Translations under genes and position numbers: made by a program
Notes under the pieces: generated by a model
What the model was told of the DNA's origin: nothing
The model's input: the letters and a program-made list of their open reading frames with translations, nothing else
Databases searched by the model: none
In this document: positions 33,774 to 45,119 of the stretch, piece by piece
Layout of the letters: each line of letters begins with the position of its first letter
Position numbering within the stretch: position 1 is the stretch's first letter
Source of the DNA: Nocardioides sp. Root682
GTDB lineage: Bacteria; Actinomycetota; Actinomycetes; Propionibacteriales; Nocardioidaceae
DNA length: 64,000 bases
Direction: 5' to 3'
Assembly: GCF_001427795.1 (NCBI RefSeq)
Contig: NZ_LMHJ01000001.1
Span: forward strand, 109,773-173,772

Positions 33774-34889
33774 TCAGGGCACCAGCACGTAGAACCTCAT
33801 GAAGTCGTGCTCGATCGGAGCGGTCCGGACCTCCGAGAAGCCCGCAGCCTCGGCGTACGCGCGCATCGTCGAGGGCCGGAACATCGCACCGGTGCCTGCC
33901 GAGCCGGGTTCGGCGAGGCCGACGGGCAGGCAGTGGAGGACGCTGCACGCACCGAGGAGCCGCTCGAGGGGTGACCCGTCGGGAGCGAACTCCTCCTCGG
34001 CACGCTCGTCCATGACCACCACACGACCGTCGGGTCGCAGCGCGCGCCGTACGGCGGTCAGGGCCTCGATCGGGTGGGCCATGTCGTGCAGGCTCTCGAA
34101 GAAGAACGCGACGTCGTAGGCACTGGTGCCGTGGTCTGCATCGGACGCCGCCACCTCGAACCTCGCCCTGTCGGCGAGACCTGCGTCGACCGCGTTCGCG
34201 CGGGCATCCATCACCGATGCCTCGTCCAGGTCGACGCCGACGGCGGACAACCCGGCACGCGCCCCGGCGAGTGCGATCGTGGACCACCCGACGCCGCACC
34301 CGACATCGAGCGCCCGGGCGCCGTCCCGGCTGAGCAGGGCGTCGACCTCGGGCAGTGCGGGGAGCCAGTCCTGGACCAGCCGTTCGTCGTAGTCCCCCTT
34401 GTTGAACAGGCCCTGTCCTTCGCGGACGTCGTCGCCGTAGGCGCCGAACGACATGCCGGTTCCCGCTCGCCACGCCTCCAGCACGTGGGGCAGCGCCGCC
34501 CCGCAGCCCCCGGACAACAGCGCGAGCGACCCCCCGGAGAACGGACTGCTCGCATCGGCCAGGACGAGTCGCTGGGGAGCCGACAGCCCGAATGTCCGGG
34601 CGTCGGGGTCGGTGGCCGGCTCCACGACCGAGACCAGCCCGGCGATGGCCTGTTGTTCGAGCCACTCCCGGACGTACCGTTCCAGGACACCCGAGCGCTG
34701 GGCCACCTCGGCGGCGGTCCCAGGCGCGGCGAGGGCGTCGTACAGGCCGAGCCGGGTGCCCAGCCAGATCGTCGCCATCTCCAGCGTGGCGATCGTGTGC
34801 CCGAAGAGGCGCTCGACGAGCTCGCCGGCCTGCTCGGCCACCGCGGCGTCCAGCTCACCGACCTCGGCGGCAGCGTCGACGGCGGTCAT
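33774..34889 (-). CDS. Class I SAM-dependent methyltransferase with N-terminal winged helix
   Basis: A 371-residue methyltransferase. The N-terminal 110 residues look like a winged-helix dimerisation domain (TIWLGTRLGLYDALAAPG, EVAQRSGVLERYVREWLEQQ). The SAM-binding glycine motif is ALDVGCGVGWSTIALAG, with VGVDLDEASV as motif II, and later DVAFFFESLHDMAHP and RRALRPDGRVVVMDE. This layout is shared by actinobacterial methyltransferases acting on small molecules or natural products. ATG at 34889 overlaps the stop of the SnoaL-like gene (ATGA). The substrate is unknown; the pairing with that gene suggests a shared small-molecule role. Confidence 0.87.
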   Translation of the reverse strand: MTAVDAAAEVGELDAAVAEQAGELVERLFGHTIATLEMATIWLGTRLGLYDALAAPGTAAEVAQRSGVLERYVREWLEQQAIAGLVSVVEPATDPDARTFGLSAPQRLVLADASSPFSGGSLALLSGGCGAALPHVLEAWRAGTGMSFGAYGDDVREGQGLFNKGDYDERLVQDWLPALPEVDALLSRDGARALDVGCGVGWSTIALAGARAGLSAVGVDLDEASVMDARANAVDAGLADRARFEVAASDADHGTSAYDVAFFFESLHDMAHPIEALTAVRRALRPDGRVVVMDERAEEEFAPDGSPLERLLGACSVLHCLPVGLAEPGSAGTGAMFRPSTMRAYAEAAGFSEVRTAPIEHDFMRFYVLVP

Positions 34890-35566
34890 GACGCGGAGCC
34901 GGCGGTGATGGCACCCGTGATGGCCGCTTCGGCGGCCTCGTCCCAGGATCCGGCGCAGGTGCAGAGGATCCGGCTGATCCGGCCGTCGGTGACCGTGACG
35001 AGCGCCGTGCCCACGGAGAGGTACGACGGCGCGCCGGTCGTGCGCCAGGCGTACTCGAGCGCGAAGCCGGTCGGCGTGGGCTGGACGTCCCAGGTCTCGA
35101 CGGTCCGCCCCGCAGCGTCCTCGGCCAGCAGTGCCGTGACGGCGTCCGGACCCGTCACGCGGACCAGGGCCTGCGGGAACATGCCCTCGAAGAGGACGTC
35201 GTCGGTGTACGTCGAGGAGGTGAGCGCGGACTGCTCGACGTCGTGACGGAACGCGTCGGCCAGCTCGGATCGAGCGTCGTGCGCGGTGACGAGATCGAGG
35301 TCGATGTAGGTGACGTCCCCGGTGACGAGGGCCGCGAAGCGCGCGGCGATCGCGTCGGTCTCGGGCAGGGCCGAGTTGACCATCGCCGACTCGTAGGAGG
35401 TGAACTCGTTGACAGCGACGTAGTGCGTCGGGTCGTTGCGGTCGACGTACACACGATCGCTGAGGAGCGTACGGCGGCCGGCGGTGTCGCGGCGCCACTG
35501 GTCGCCGAGCTCGCTGATCTCGGCGATGTGGTCGGTGTGCAGGTCCTCGATCTGGATGAAGCTCAT
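34886..35566 (-). CDS. Two-domain protein: ABM-like half plus SnoaL/NTF2-like half
   Basis: A 226-residue protein. The first 95 residues (THYVAVNEFTSYESAMVNSA) resemble a dimeric alpha/beta-barrel, antibiotic-biosynthesis-monooxygenase-like fold. The second half, with DLDLVTAHDARSELADAFRHD and GFALEYAWRTTGAPSYLSVG, reads like a SnoaL/NTF2-like ligand-binding cone. I do not recognise a named family for the fusion. AGGAGT lies eight bases before ATG at 35566, so unlike many genes here it has a conventional leader. It is coupled to the methyltransferase and lies 95 bases downstream of the large ATPase. Confidence 0.62.
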   Translation of the reverse strand: MSFIQIEDLHTDHIAEISELGDQWRRDTAGRRTLLSDRVYVDRNDPTHYVAVNEFTSYESAMVNSALPETDAIAARFAALVTGDVTYIDLDLVTAHDARSELADAFRHDVEQSALTSSTYTDDVLFEGMFPQALVRVTGPDAVTALLAEDAAGRTVETWDVQPTPTGFALEYAWRTTGAPSYLSVGTALVTVTDGRISRILCTCAGSWDEAAEAAITGAITAGSAS

Positions 35567-35661
35567 GGCGGACTCCTGAGGGTGTCGGGGTGGAGAGTGC
35601 TGTCACCCCGGAGGCGAGAGGTTCCGCCTCACACCGGAAGGCCACCTCACGGCGACCTTCC

Positions 35662-38600
35662 TCACAGGAGCCAGGTGACCGGCCGCTCGGGTTCGTACCG
35701 ACAGAAGGTGCCGGTCTGCACGGCGTGGCGCAGGTGCGTCCCGATGGCCGGGTCGGCGGCCTCGAGTCGCCGGATCGCGTCACGGATCCGCCACGTCACG
35801 GCGCTGCGGGCGCGCTCGGCGGTGGCGCCGGTGCGGCGGGCACGACCGCCGAGGCCGTAGGCCGCGCTGAGCTCGGCCAGCAGGAACGAGCGCTCCTCCT
35901 CGGCATTCGCGCGACGTTGGTCGTCGCCCGCCAGTGCCGCGCGGTCGAGCTCCTCGTCGAGGACGTCCAGTCGTTGCTTGTAGGCGGCGCGCGCCTGTTC
36001 GTCGAGGGCCGGACCGGTGTCGCCCTCGATCACGGCCGCGCCCGGCGCACCCGCGAGGTCCAGCGCATGCACCTCGACGCCGGGCCGGCCGAGCAGCACT
36101 GCGAGGTCCGCCATCCCCTTGACGTGCCGGACCACTGCGCTCGCCCCTGCGTACGACACCCGCCACACCTCGCCGTCGCGAAGGAAGGATCCTGTCTCGC
36201 CCGCGAAGTGGGTGGAGGGCTCCGGTTCCGCCGATGCCCGCGGAGCAATGGACCTGCGGCGCTGCGCTGCTTCGTCGGCCCGGCGCCCGAGCCCCAGCGC
36301 GCGGTAGCCGGACTCGGCCTCGCTCAACAGCCGCTCGGCCGTCTCGTCGTCACCGGGCGCCGCCCGCCGCAGGCAGACCTCGGCTCGGTGTCGGCGCAGG
36401 TGGACCCCGCTCAGGACCGCCCCTGCCGCGGCCGCGAGCTCCTCGGCGCGGGCGAAGTGGTCGTCAGCCGCGGAGAGGTCACCCATCAGGATGGAGAGGA
36501 GCCCGAGGAACCGGTCCACCGGACCGATCGCCCCGGCAGCGATGCCGTCGACGGCGAAGCGTCCGGCCCAGGGGGCCAGTGCCCGATGGAGCACCGTCGC
36601 CGCGGGCGCCGGGTCCTGGGCGTCCCAGGCGGCGAGGGCCACCATGGACAGGTTCGAGACGAGCTCGGCGTCATCGCTCAGGCCGGCCACGACCGCGGCG
36701 ATGCCGGGCAGCGCCGCGGCCCGTACCTCGGGTGGCTGTCCGAGGAACAACGACATGACCTGCGTGCCGTCGGGTGCCGTTTCAGCGAAGGTGTCGACCA
36801 GGTCGGCGAACTCGTCGAGGATGTCCTCGGTCCTTCCCTCCTCGATGGCGATCCAGCAGCGCTGCACCGCAGCCAGGATCGCCGCGTTGTGGCTCCCCGC
36901 CCGACGCCCCAGCTGCTCCGCCTCGGCGGCGCAGCTGCGCATCGACTCCACGTCCCCGTCGAGGTGGGCGAGGAATCCTCTGAAGAGCGGGACGTACCAG
37001 CCGTAGAGGGGCTGGCGGAGCAGAGCTGCGGCGGCCTCGAACGCCGCCATGTCCGCGCGTGCCGCCGTACCGCTGCCCTGCTCGAGCAGGGCGACGATCC
37101 GGAGCCGGAGCCCGAGCAGCTCCAGCCCGAGGTCGCCGACCTGTCGCGCACAGGTGATCACCTCGCCGGCGTCGGACTCCCGTCGTTCCGCGTTGGCCGG
37201 CCCGGCCATCGTGTCGCAGCGCGCCGCCAGTGCGTGGGCGATGGCACGTGGATCTCCCAGGCGGCGGGCCAGGACGACGGCTTCCTCAGCCAGCGCCGAT
37301 CGGCGTACCGGGTCGCCAGCGAACGACATCGCGACCGAGAGCCGGGCCATGACGTCGGCACGGGCGATGACGTCCTTGCCGTCGAGCAGCACCAGCGCTT
37401 CCTCGAGAAGGTCCATCTGGGTCCGGTCCCACAGCCGCACCTCGAATCCGGACAACCCGGCCGCGAACCCGAGCGCGGCCTCCGCCATGCCGGCACCGTC
37501 AGCGCGGGCGCGGGCAAGACCAGCAGCCTCCAGGAAGTCCTCCCGCGCCGCCTCGAGGTTGTCGAACCCGAGGACCGCCGCGCCGCGCTCCAGCAGCACC
37601 TGACGGCGCACCTCACTTCCTTTCTCGCTGGCGCCGAGAGCGGCCGTGAGGTGCTCAGCCGCCTCCTCGTAGGCGTGGACCGCCAGCGCGGCAGCCGCGG
37701 CGCGACGGCTCATCGCCACGGCGGCTGCGGGATCGGACAACGGGAGCGCCCGATGCAGGTGCTCGGCCACCTCGGCCGCAGCGCTCGGGTCGACCTCCAC
37801 CCGTTGCGCGACCAACGTGGCGGCGGCAAGGTGGAGCTCCCGGACCCGGCTGCCCGGAACGGACGCGACGACGGCCGCCCGGATGAGCGGATGGGTCAGC
37901 TCGACGCGACCGGGTACGTCGCGCGCGAGTCCGGCGGCGACCGCCTCGTCGAGCAGCACCGCCACCGCGGCCGCCGGCTGCGCGGTCATCTGCGCCACCG
38001 TCTCGACCGAGCTCGCCGTACCCGCGATGGCCCCCGCCACCAGCAGCTCGTGGCATGCCTGCGACACGCGCCCGAGACGTCGCCTGATGATCGCGGTCGC
38101 CGACTCGGGCACCGCCGAACCGATGACGTCTGTTCCCCTGTCGGCAGCCAGCCTCGCCAGCTCACCGACGAAGAGCGGGTTGCCTCCCGTGCGTTCGTGC
38201 AGCAACCGGGCATCCACGTCGCTGAGCTCACCCCCGGTCTCCGCCGCGACCAGCTGGCCGACAGCCGTCGGGTCCAGCCCGTGCAGCACCACCCGGTCGG
38301 AACGAGAAGCCAGCTCGTCCGCGAGGCCGGCCACGGTCTCGTCCATCACCGACTCGTGGTCCCGCCAGGCCGCGACGACGAGGACAGGTCTCCTGGCCAG
38401 CGAGCGTTCCACGAAGCGAAGCAGCCGCAGCGACCCGGCGTCGGTCCAGTGCAGGTCGTCCAGCACCACCAGCAACGGGCCTTCGCCGGACAGCGTCTCG
38501 AGCACCCCGGCGAAGGAGTCGAACAGCGCGAACCGGTTCATGCCGGGCGCAGTGGAGTCCGCGCCACGGTCCGCGGGAGACCCCGGCAGCAGGGCCAGCG

Positions 38601-38916
38601 CTTCCTGCGACCGCTGACCCCACACCTGCACCAGGGCGGCGGGCTCTGCGCCGGCCGCCGCGTCGCGCAGGACCTGCGCCCAGAGCCAGAGCGGTGGCGT
38701 TCCGGGGTCGTCCCAGGCCGCGCCATGGAGCACCCGGAACCCGCGTGCGACAGCGAGCCGGCACGCCTCGCTGAGGAGGGTGGTCTTGCCGATCCCCGCT
38801 TCGCCGCTGACCCACACCAGGCCGCCCGCGCCCTGTGCGGCCCGGGCGAGCCTCTCCGAGAGGCGCGCACACACGGCGTCACGGCCCAGGAGCAGCGGCT
38901 CCGCCGCGGTCGCCAT
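35662..38916 (-). CDS. Large STAND-type ATPase regulator without LuxR HTH
   Basis: A 1084-residue AAA/STAND protein. Walker A GEAGIGKTT (38-46) and Walker B LLVVLDDLHW (148-157) are intact. A winged-helix and TPR-like helical region spans about 270-880. The C-terminal 174 residues (from about 911) do not carry a LuxR helix-turn-helix. They hold a module with FLRDGEVWRVSYAGASAVVR, RHVKGMADLAVLLGRPG, ERARSAVTWRIRDAIRRLE and TGTFCRYEPE, which recurs in actinobacterial ATPases of this type. It probably senses a signal by NTP-driven assembly. ATG at 38916 is leaderless (TAGCCT six bases upstream). Downstream targets may be the SnoaL-like and methyltransferase genes. Confidence 0.83.
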   Translation of the reverse strand: MATAAEPLLLGRDAVCARLSERLARAAQGAGGLVWVSGEAGIGKTTLLSEACRLAVARGFRVLHGAAWDDPGTPPLWLWAQVLRDAAAGAEPAALVQVWGQRSQEALALLPGSPADRGADSTAPGMNRFALFDSFAGVLETLSGEGPLLVVLDDLHWTDAGSLRLLRFVERSLARRPVLVVAAWRDHESVMDETVAGLADELASRSDRVVLHGLDPTAVGQLVAAETGGELSDVDARLLHERTGGNPLFVGELARLAADRGTDVIGSAVPESATAIIRRRLGRVSQACHELLVAGAIAGTASSVETVAQMTAQPAAAVAVLLDEAVAAGLARDVPGRVELTHPLIRAAVVASVPGSRVRELHLAAATLVAQRVEVDPSAAAEVAEHLHRALPLSDPAAAVAMSRRAAAAALAVHAYEEAAEHLTAALGASEKGSEVRRQVLLERGAAVLGFDNLEAAREDFLEAAGLARARADGAGMAEAALGFAAGLSGFEVRLWDRTQMDLLEEALVLLDGKDVIARADVMARLSVAMSFAGDPVRRSALAEEAVVLARRLGDPRAIAHALAARCDTMAGPANAERRESDAGEVITCARQVGDLGLELLGLRLRIVALLEQGSGTAARADMAAFEAAAALLRQPLYGWYVPLFRGFLAHLDGDVESMRSCAAEAEQLGRRAGSHNAAILAAVQRCWIAIEEGRTEDILDEFADLVDTFAETAPDGTQVMSLFLGQPPEVRAAALPGIAAVVAGLSDDAELVSNLSMVALAAWDAQDPAPAATVLHRALAPWAGRFAVDGIAAGAIGPVDRFLGLLSILMGDLSAADDHFARAEELAAAAGAVLSGVHLRRHRAEVCLRRAAPGDDETAERLLSEAESGYRALGLGRRADEAAQRRRSIAPRASAEPEPSTHFAGETGSFLRDGEVWRVSYAGASAVVRHVKGMADLAVLLGRPGVEVHALDLAGAPGAAVIEGDTGPALDEQARAAYKQRLDVLDEELDRAALAGDDQRRANAEEERSFLLAELSAAYGLGGRARRTGATAERARSAVTWRIRDAIRRLEAADPAIGTHLRHAVQTGTFCRYEPERPVTWLL

Positions 38917-38922
38917 GGCAGC

Positions 38923-38928
38923 AGGCTA
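38923..38928 (-). promoter_or_regulatory. -10 box of leaderless STAND ATPase gene
   Basis: Minus-strand TAGCCT, six bases, then ATG at 38916. Confidence 0.55.
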
Positions 38929-38976
38929 CTCAGGACCGCGCCGTGAGGCACCCGTTCCCGAACGGGATCCTCTGCT

Positions 38977-39756
38977 TCAGGCCGCTGTGCCGCCGATGCC
39001 CGCGAGGTCGTCGGGGTCCACACCGCCGTGGCACGAGGCGAACGGCTCGGGCGCGGTGTCGCCGGCGGCGTACTTCATGACGAAGAGGCGGATCCGGGGA
39101 TCCTCCGGTCCGATGAGGTCGAGCTGGCGCCCCCACACCGTGATCACGACCGGCGCCTCCTGGCCGGGGTACGGCGACAGGATCCCGTTGTCGGGCAGCT
39201 CGTCGCGCAGGCGCTGGACGCCGTCCGCGTCGACCCGGTCCGGTCGATAGGTGATCCACGTGGTGCCGTGCTCGAGGTCGTGCACGACGTTGACCTCGGG
39301 CACCGGTTCGTCGTACACGCCGCACTCGAGCCAGTACGGCGCGTGGTCGCCGCCGACCGACGGCGACTGCGGATACTCGATCGATTCCCCCGGCGCCAGG
39401 TGCTGGTTGGTCAGGCCATCGAACTCCTGCACGGCCGCCAGGTTGCTCGTGTCGACCCTGGCACCCGTGGGGTCGTCATCGCGACCAGCCGACGAATCGG
39501 CGTCGTCCCGGGTGAGCAGGACCGGAACCAGCACAGCCACCGCCAGCAGTACCACTGCCGCCACCACAGCGATCACGACGGGCAGCACCCGTGACCTGCG
39601 GGGCGGCGGCCCGAACGCCGGCGGCCCGAACGGCGGCGGCCCGTAGGCGGACTGGTGCGGTGCCGGTGGCCAGCTCGGTGGGGGTGCGTACGGCGGCGGC
39701 GCGGGCTGGGTGGGCGGCGTCCAGCCCGGCGGCCCACCCGGTGGCGGCTGGGTCAC
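38977..39756 (-). CDS. DUF3105 domain membrane protein
   Basis: A 259-residue single-pass protein: a proline/tyrosine/glycine-rich cytoplasmic N-terminus (1-52), one transmembrane helix (about 57-82), then an extracytoplasmic DUF3105 domain. Domain hallmarks are PSVGGDHAPYWLECGVYDEP and VVHDLEHGTTWITYRPD, with conserved His and Cys residues and a final FASCHGG. The function of DUF3105 is unknown. GTG at 39756 overlaps the stop of the thiamine-binding gene (GTGA). The Pro-rich tail resembles those of actinobacterial cell-surface proteins. Confidence 0.87.
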   Translation of the reverse strand: MTQPPPGGPPGWTPPTQPAPPPYAPPPSWPPAPHQSAYGPPPFGPPAFGPPPRRSRVLPVVIAVVAAVVLLAVAVLVPVLLTRDDADSSAGRDDDPTGARVDTSNLAAVQEFDGLTNQHLAPGESIEYPQSPSVGGDHAPYWLECGVYDEPVPEVNVVHDLEHGTTWITYRPDRVDADGVQRLRDELPDNGILSPYPGQEAPVVITVWGRQLDLIGPEDPRIRLFVMKYAAGDTAPEPFASCHGGVDPDDLAGIGGTAA

Positions 39757-40052
39757 TGCTCGAGCGCTCTCTCGACCCGCTCCACCTTGGCGGTCAGCTC
39801 ACCGGTGAAGCCGGGCCGGATGTCGGCCTTGAGGACCAGTCCGACCCGCGGGGAGACGGCGGCCACGACGTCGACGGCCTTCTTCACGACGGCCATCACC
39901 TCGTCCCACTCACCCTCGATGTTCGTGAACATCGCGTTCGTCTCGTTGGGCAGCCCGGACTCCCGGACCACGCGGACAGCGGCGGCGACGGCCTCGGAGA
40001 CGCTGCCGGTGTCATCGGCGGTCGTGGGACTGATGCTGAAGGCGACGAGCAT
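39753..40052 (-). CDS. MTH1187-family thiamine-binding protein
   Basis: A 99-residue ferredoxin-like protein of the MTH1187/YkoF family (former DUF77). Seen: MLVAFSISPTTADDTGSVSE, TNAMFTNIEGEWDEVMAVVKKA and SPRVGLVLKADIRPG, the last being the signature C-terminal strand pair. Relatives bind thiamine or its pyrimidine moiety. ATG at 40052 gives the normal length; the frame continues upstream only through a terminator-like region. GATACC lies eight bases before the ATG and may serve as a -10. Coupled to the DUF3105 gene. Confidence 0.85.
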   Translation of the reverse strand: MLVAFSISPTTADDTGSVSEAVAAAVRVVRESGLPNETNAMFTNIEGEWDEVMAVVKKAVDVVAAVSPRVGLVLKADIRPGFTGELTAKVERVERALEQ

Positions 40053-40088
40053 GCGCCAACGGTATCCAGCACGTCCCCGAACGCCGAC

Positions 40089-40117
40089 GGCCCGCCCCTC
40101 ACGAGGAGGAGCGGGCC
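40089..40117 (-). terminator. Hairpin terminator upstream of thiamine-binding gene
   Basis: GGCCCGCCCCTC and GAGGAGCGGGCC form a 12-base stem with one mismatch and a short loop. On the minus strand it lies 83 bases after the acnA stop, so it probably ends acnA transcripts. Confidence 0.6.
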
Positions 40118-40127
40118 GGGGTCTCGA

Positions 40128-40193
40128 GACGGTTGCTGCGCAACCTCCTCGACCAGCGTGAAGACGGTTGCTGCGCAACCTCCTCGACCAGCG
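40128..40193. repeat. Dispersed palindromic repeat, two tandem copies (B and C)
   Basis: Two 31-base copies (40128-40158 and 40163-40193; period 35) each contain GACGGTTGCTGCGCAACC followed by TCCTCGACCAGCG. The core GGTTGC-TGC-GCAACC is a perfect hairpin. Copy A at 5561-5598 is the same element. They lie between acnA and the terminator hairpin at 40089-40117. Confidence 0.85.
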
Positions 40194-40199
40194 AGAAGG

Positions 40200-42947
<2,748 letters not shown>

Positions 42948-43066
42948 CCGGGTCTCCGTCCTCATCGACTTCGCGGTGTGGGGTACGTCTTCCCTGCATC
43001 CTGCCGCCGCCATGCGGGGCGCGGATAGTGAGGTTGACCTAACTTCCCACGGACATCGGTTCTTCG

Positions 43067-43092
43067 ATATCTCTTGACGTCAAGATACATCA
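43067..43092. promoter_or_regulatory. Palindrome upstream of acnA
   Basis: The inner 14 bases TCTTGACGTCAAGA (43072-43085) are a perfect palindrome. Flanking bases extend the symmetry to about 26 bases with two mismatched pairs. It contains TTGACG as a possible -35 for acnA and overlaps the stop codon of the ABC exporter gene. No regulator is assigned. Confidence 0.55.
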
Positions 43093-44972
43093 GGAGCGAC
43101 AGGAATTCCATCCGTCTCAGCGAATTGCGTGCGGTAGAGCTCTTCGTAGCGACCACCCTGCGCGAGCAGCTGGGCGTGGGTGCCCCTCTCCACGATCGTG
43201 CCGTCCTCGACGACGAGGATCTGGTCAGCAGCACGGATCGTCGACAGTCGGTGTGCGATGACCAGCGCTGTCCGTCCGGCCAGTGCCTCGGCAAGCGCAG
43301 CCTGGACCGCCGCCTCCGACGTCGAGTCCAGCGAAGCCGTGGCCTCGTCGAGGATCACCACCCGCGGCTGCTTCATCAACAACCGGGCGATCGTCAGCCG
43401 CTGGCGCTCGCCACCGGAGAGCCGGTAGCCACGCTCCCCCACCACCGTGTCGAGTCCGTCGGGCAGCGCCCCGACCAGGTCGGCCAGTCGTGCACGGGTC
43501 AGTGCGTCCCAGAGGTCGGCCTCACTGGCCTCGGGACGGGCCAGGAGCAGGTTGCCGCGGATGGAGTCATGGAAGAGATGCCCGTCCTGGGTCACCATCC
43601 CGACCACGCCGCGGATCGACTCCGCCGTCAGGTCACGTACGTCGGTGCCAGCAAGCCGCACGGAGCCCGAGTCGACGTCGTACAACCGGGAGACGAGCTG
43701 CGCGATCGTGGACTTGCCCGCGCCCGAGGAACCCACGAGGGCGACCACCTGACCGGGTTCGGCACGCAGCGAGATGCCGTGCAGGACCTCCTCGCCGCCG
43801 CGCGTGTCGAGAGTGGCGACCGCTTCGAGCGAAGCGAGTGAGACCTTGTCGGCCGAGGGGTAGGCGAAGCGGACGTCGACCAGCTCAACGGCCACCGGTC
43901 CGTCAGCGACCTCCCCTGCACCCGGGCGATCGGTGATCAGGGGCGCAAGGTCGAGGACCTCGAAGACCCGCTCGAAGCTGACCAGGGCGCTCATCACCTC
44001 GACCCGCGCGCTGGCAAGCGCGGTCAACGGCGCGTAGAGGCGGGTGAGCAGCAGCGACAGCGCGACCACGTCACCGGCGTCCAGGGTGCCCTGCAGCGCC
44101 AGGCTGCCGCCCAGGCCGTACACGACGGCCACAGCCAGCGCGGACACGAGCGTCAGGGCGGTGATGAAGGTCGTCTGGACCATCGCGGTGCGGACCCCGA
44201 TCTCGGCGACCCGTCGGGCGCGGGCGGCGAACTCGACCGACTCCTGCTCCGGACGTCCGAAGAGCTTGACCAAGGTGGCCCCCGGGGCGGAGAAGCGCTC
44301 GGTCATCTGGTTGCCCATGGCGGCGTTGTGATCGGCCGCCTCCCGCTGGATCCCGGCCAGGCGCTTGCCCATCCGTCGGGCAGGGACCACGAACACCGGC
44401 AGCAGCACCAAGGCCAGCAGGGTGACCTGCCAGGAGATCCCGATCATGACCACGAGGGTCAGCGCGAGCGTGACGAGGTTGCCCACGACACCCGACAGGG
44501 TCGAGCTGAAGGCCCGTTGGGCCCCGATGACGTCGTTGTTCAGCCGGCTGACCAGGGCCCCGGTGCGGGTCCGGCTGAAGAACGCGATCGGCATCCGCTG
44601 GACGTGGTCGAAGACCGCGGTGCGCAGGTTGAGGATCAGGCCCTCCCCGATCCGCGACGACAGCCAGCGCGACCACAGCCCCATCGCGGCGTCGAGCACA
44701 GCAATGCCCGCGATGGCCAGGGCCAGCCGGACCACCACGTCCCGGGGGTCGCTCGCGACGATCGCGTTCACGACCTTGCCTGCGAGCACAGGTGTCGCGA
44801 CCGCGAGAGACGAGCTCGCGACACTCAACAGCACGAAGCCGATCAGCTGGCGCCGTTGCGGCCGGGCGAAGCGAAAGATCCGGCGAGCGGTCTCCCAGCT
44901 GAAGTCCCGTCGCTCCTCCGAGGCGTGCATCGCTCGGAACATCTGGCCCATCGCGACTGATTCCATGCTCAT
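43080..44972 (-). CDS. ABC transporter, fused permease and ATPase (exporter type)
   Basis: A 630-residue half-transporter: six-helix type 1 exporter domain (about residues 35-340) followed by an ATPase domain with Walker A LVGSSGAGKSTIAQL, Q-loop GMVTQDGHLF, signature LSGGERQRLTIARLL, Walker B RVVILDEATASLD and the H-loop VIAHRLSTI. It should act as a homodimer exporting lipids, drugs or peptides; the substrate cannot be inferred. ATG at 44972 is leaderless by appearance (TACCGT seven bases upstream); ATG at 44966 is also possible. Its stop lies within the palindrome in front of acnA. Confidence 0.94.
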   Translation of the reverse strand: MSMESVAMGQMFRAMHASEERRDFSWETARRIFRFARPQRRQLIGFVLLSVASSSLAVATPVLAGKVVNAIVASDPRDVVVRLALAIAGIAVLDAAMGLWSRWLSSRIGEGLILNLRTAVFDHVQRMPIAFFSRTRTGALVSRLNNDVIGAQRAFSSTLSGVVGNLVTLALTLVVMIGISWQVTLLALVLLPVFVVPARRMGKRLAGIQREAADHNAAMGNQMTERFSAPGATLVKLFGRPEQESVEFAARARRVAEIGVRTAMVQTTFITALTLVSALAVAVVYGLGGSLALQGTLDAGDVVALSLLLTRLYAPLTALASARVEVMSALVSFERVFEVLDLAPLITDRPGAGEVADGPVAVELVDVRFAYPSADKVSLASLEAVATLDTRGGEEVLHGISLRAEPGQVVALVGSSGAGKSTIAQLVSRLYDVDSGSVRLAGTDVRDLTAESIRGVVGMVTQDGHLFHDSIRGNLLLARPEASEADLWDALTRARLADLVGALPDGLDTVVGERGYRLSGGERQRLTIARLLMKQPRVVILDEATASLDSTSEAAVQAALAEALAGRTALVIAHRLSTIRAADQILVVEDGTIVERGTHAQLLAQGGRYEELYRTQFAETDGIPVAPDVS

Positions 44973-44979
44973 GGACCTG

Positions 44980-44985
44980 ACGGTA
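44980..44985 (-). promoter_or_regulatory. -10 box of leaderless ABC exporter gene
   Basis: Minus-strand TACCGT, seven bases, then ATG at 44972. Confidence 0.45.
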
Positions 44986-45119
44986 GGACCTCAAGCCGAC
45001 TTGAGGACAAGCCGGGCGCCCTCTTGTCCCGAAAGAAGGTTCAGGTGTGGCTGTCGTATCGACCGGCACCCGTTCGTGGAGAGGATGGAAGCAGCCCCCA
45101 ACTGACCCAGGAGGTCACC

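Noticed and set aside
35590..38946. Plus-strand open frame of 1118 codons
   Set aside because: Antisense to the STAND ATPase gene, whose Walker motifs and conserved C-terminus are clear.
43026..43045. IdeR/DtxR-like iron box in the acnA leader (GTTAGGT-CA-ACCTCAC on the minus strand)
   Set aside because: The half-sites are only two bases apart, not the spacing of the 19-base iron box, and one position is mismatched.
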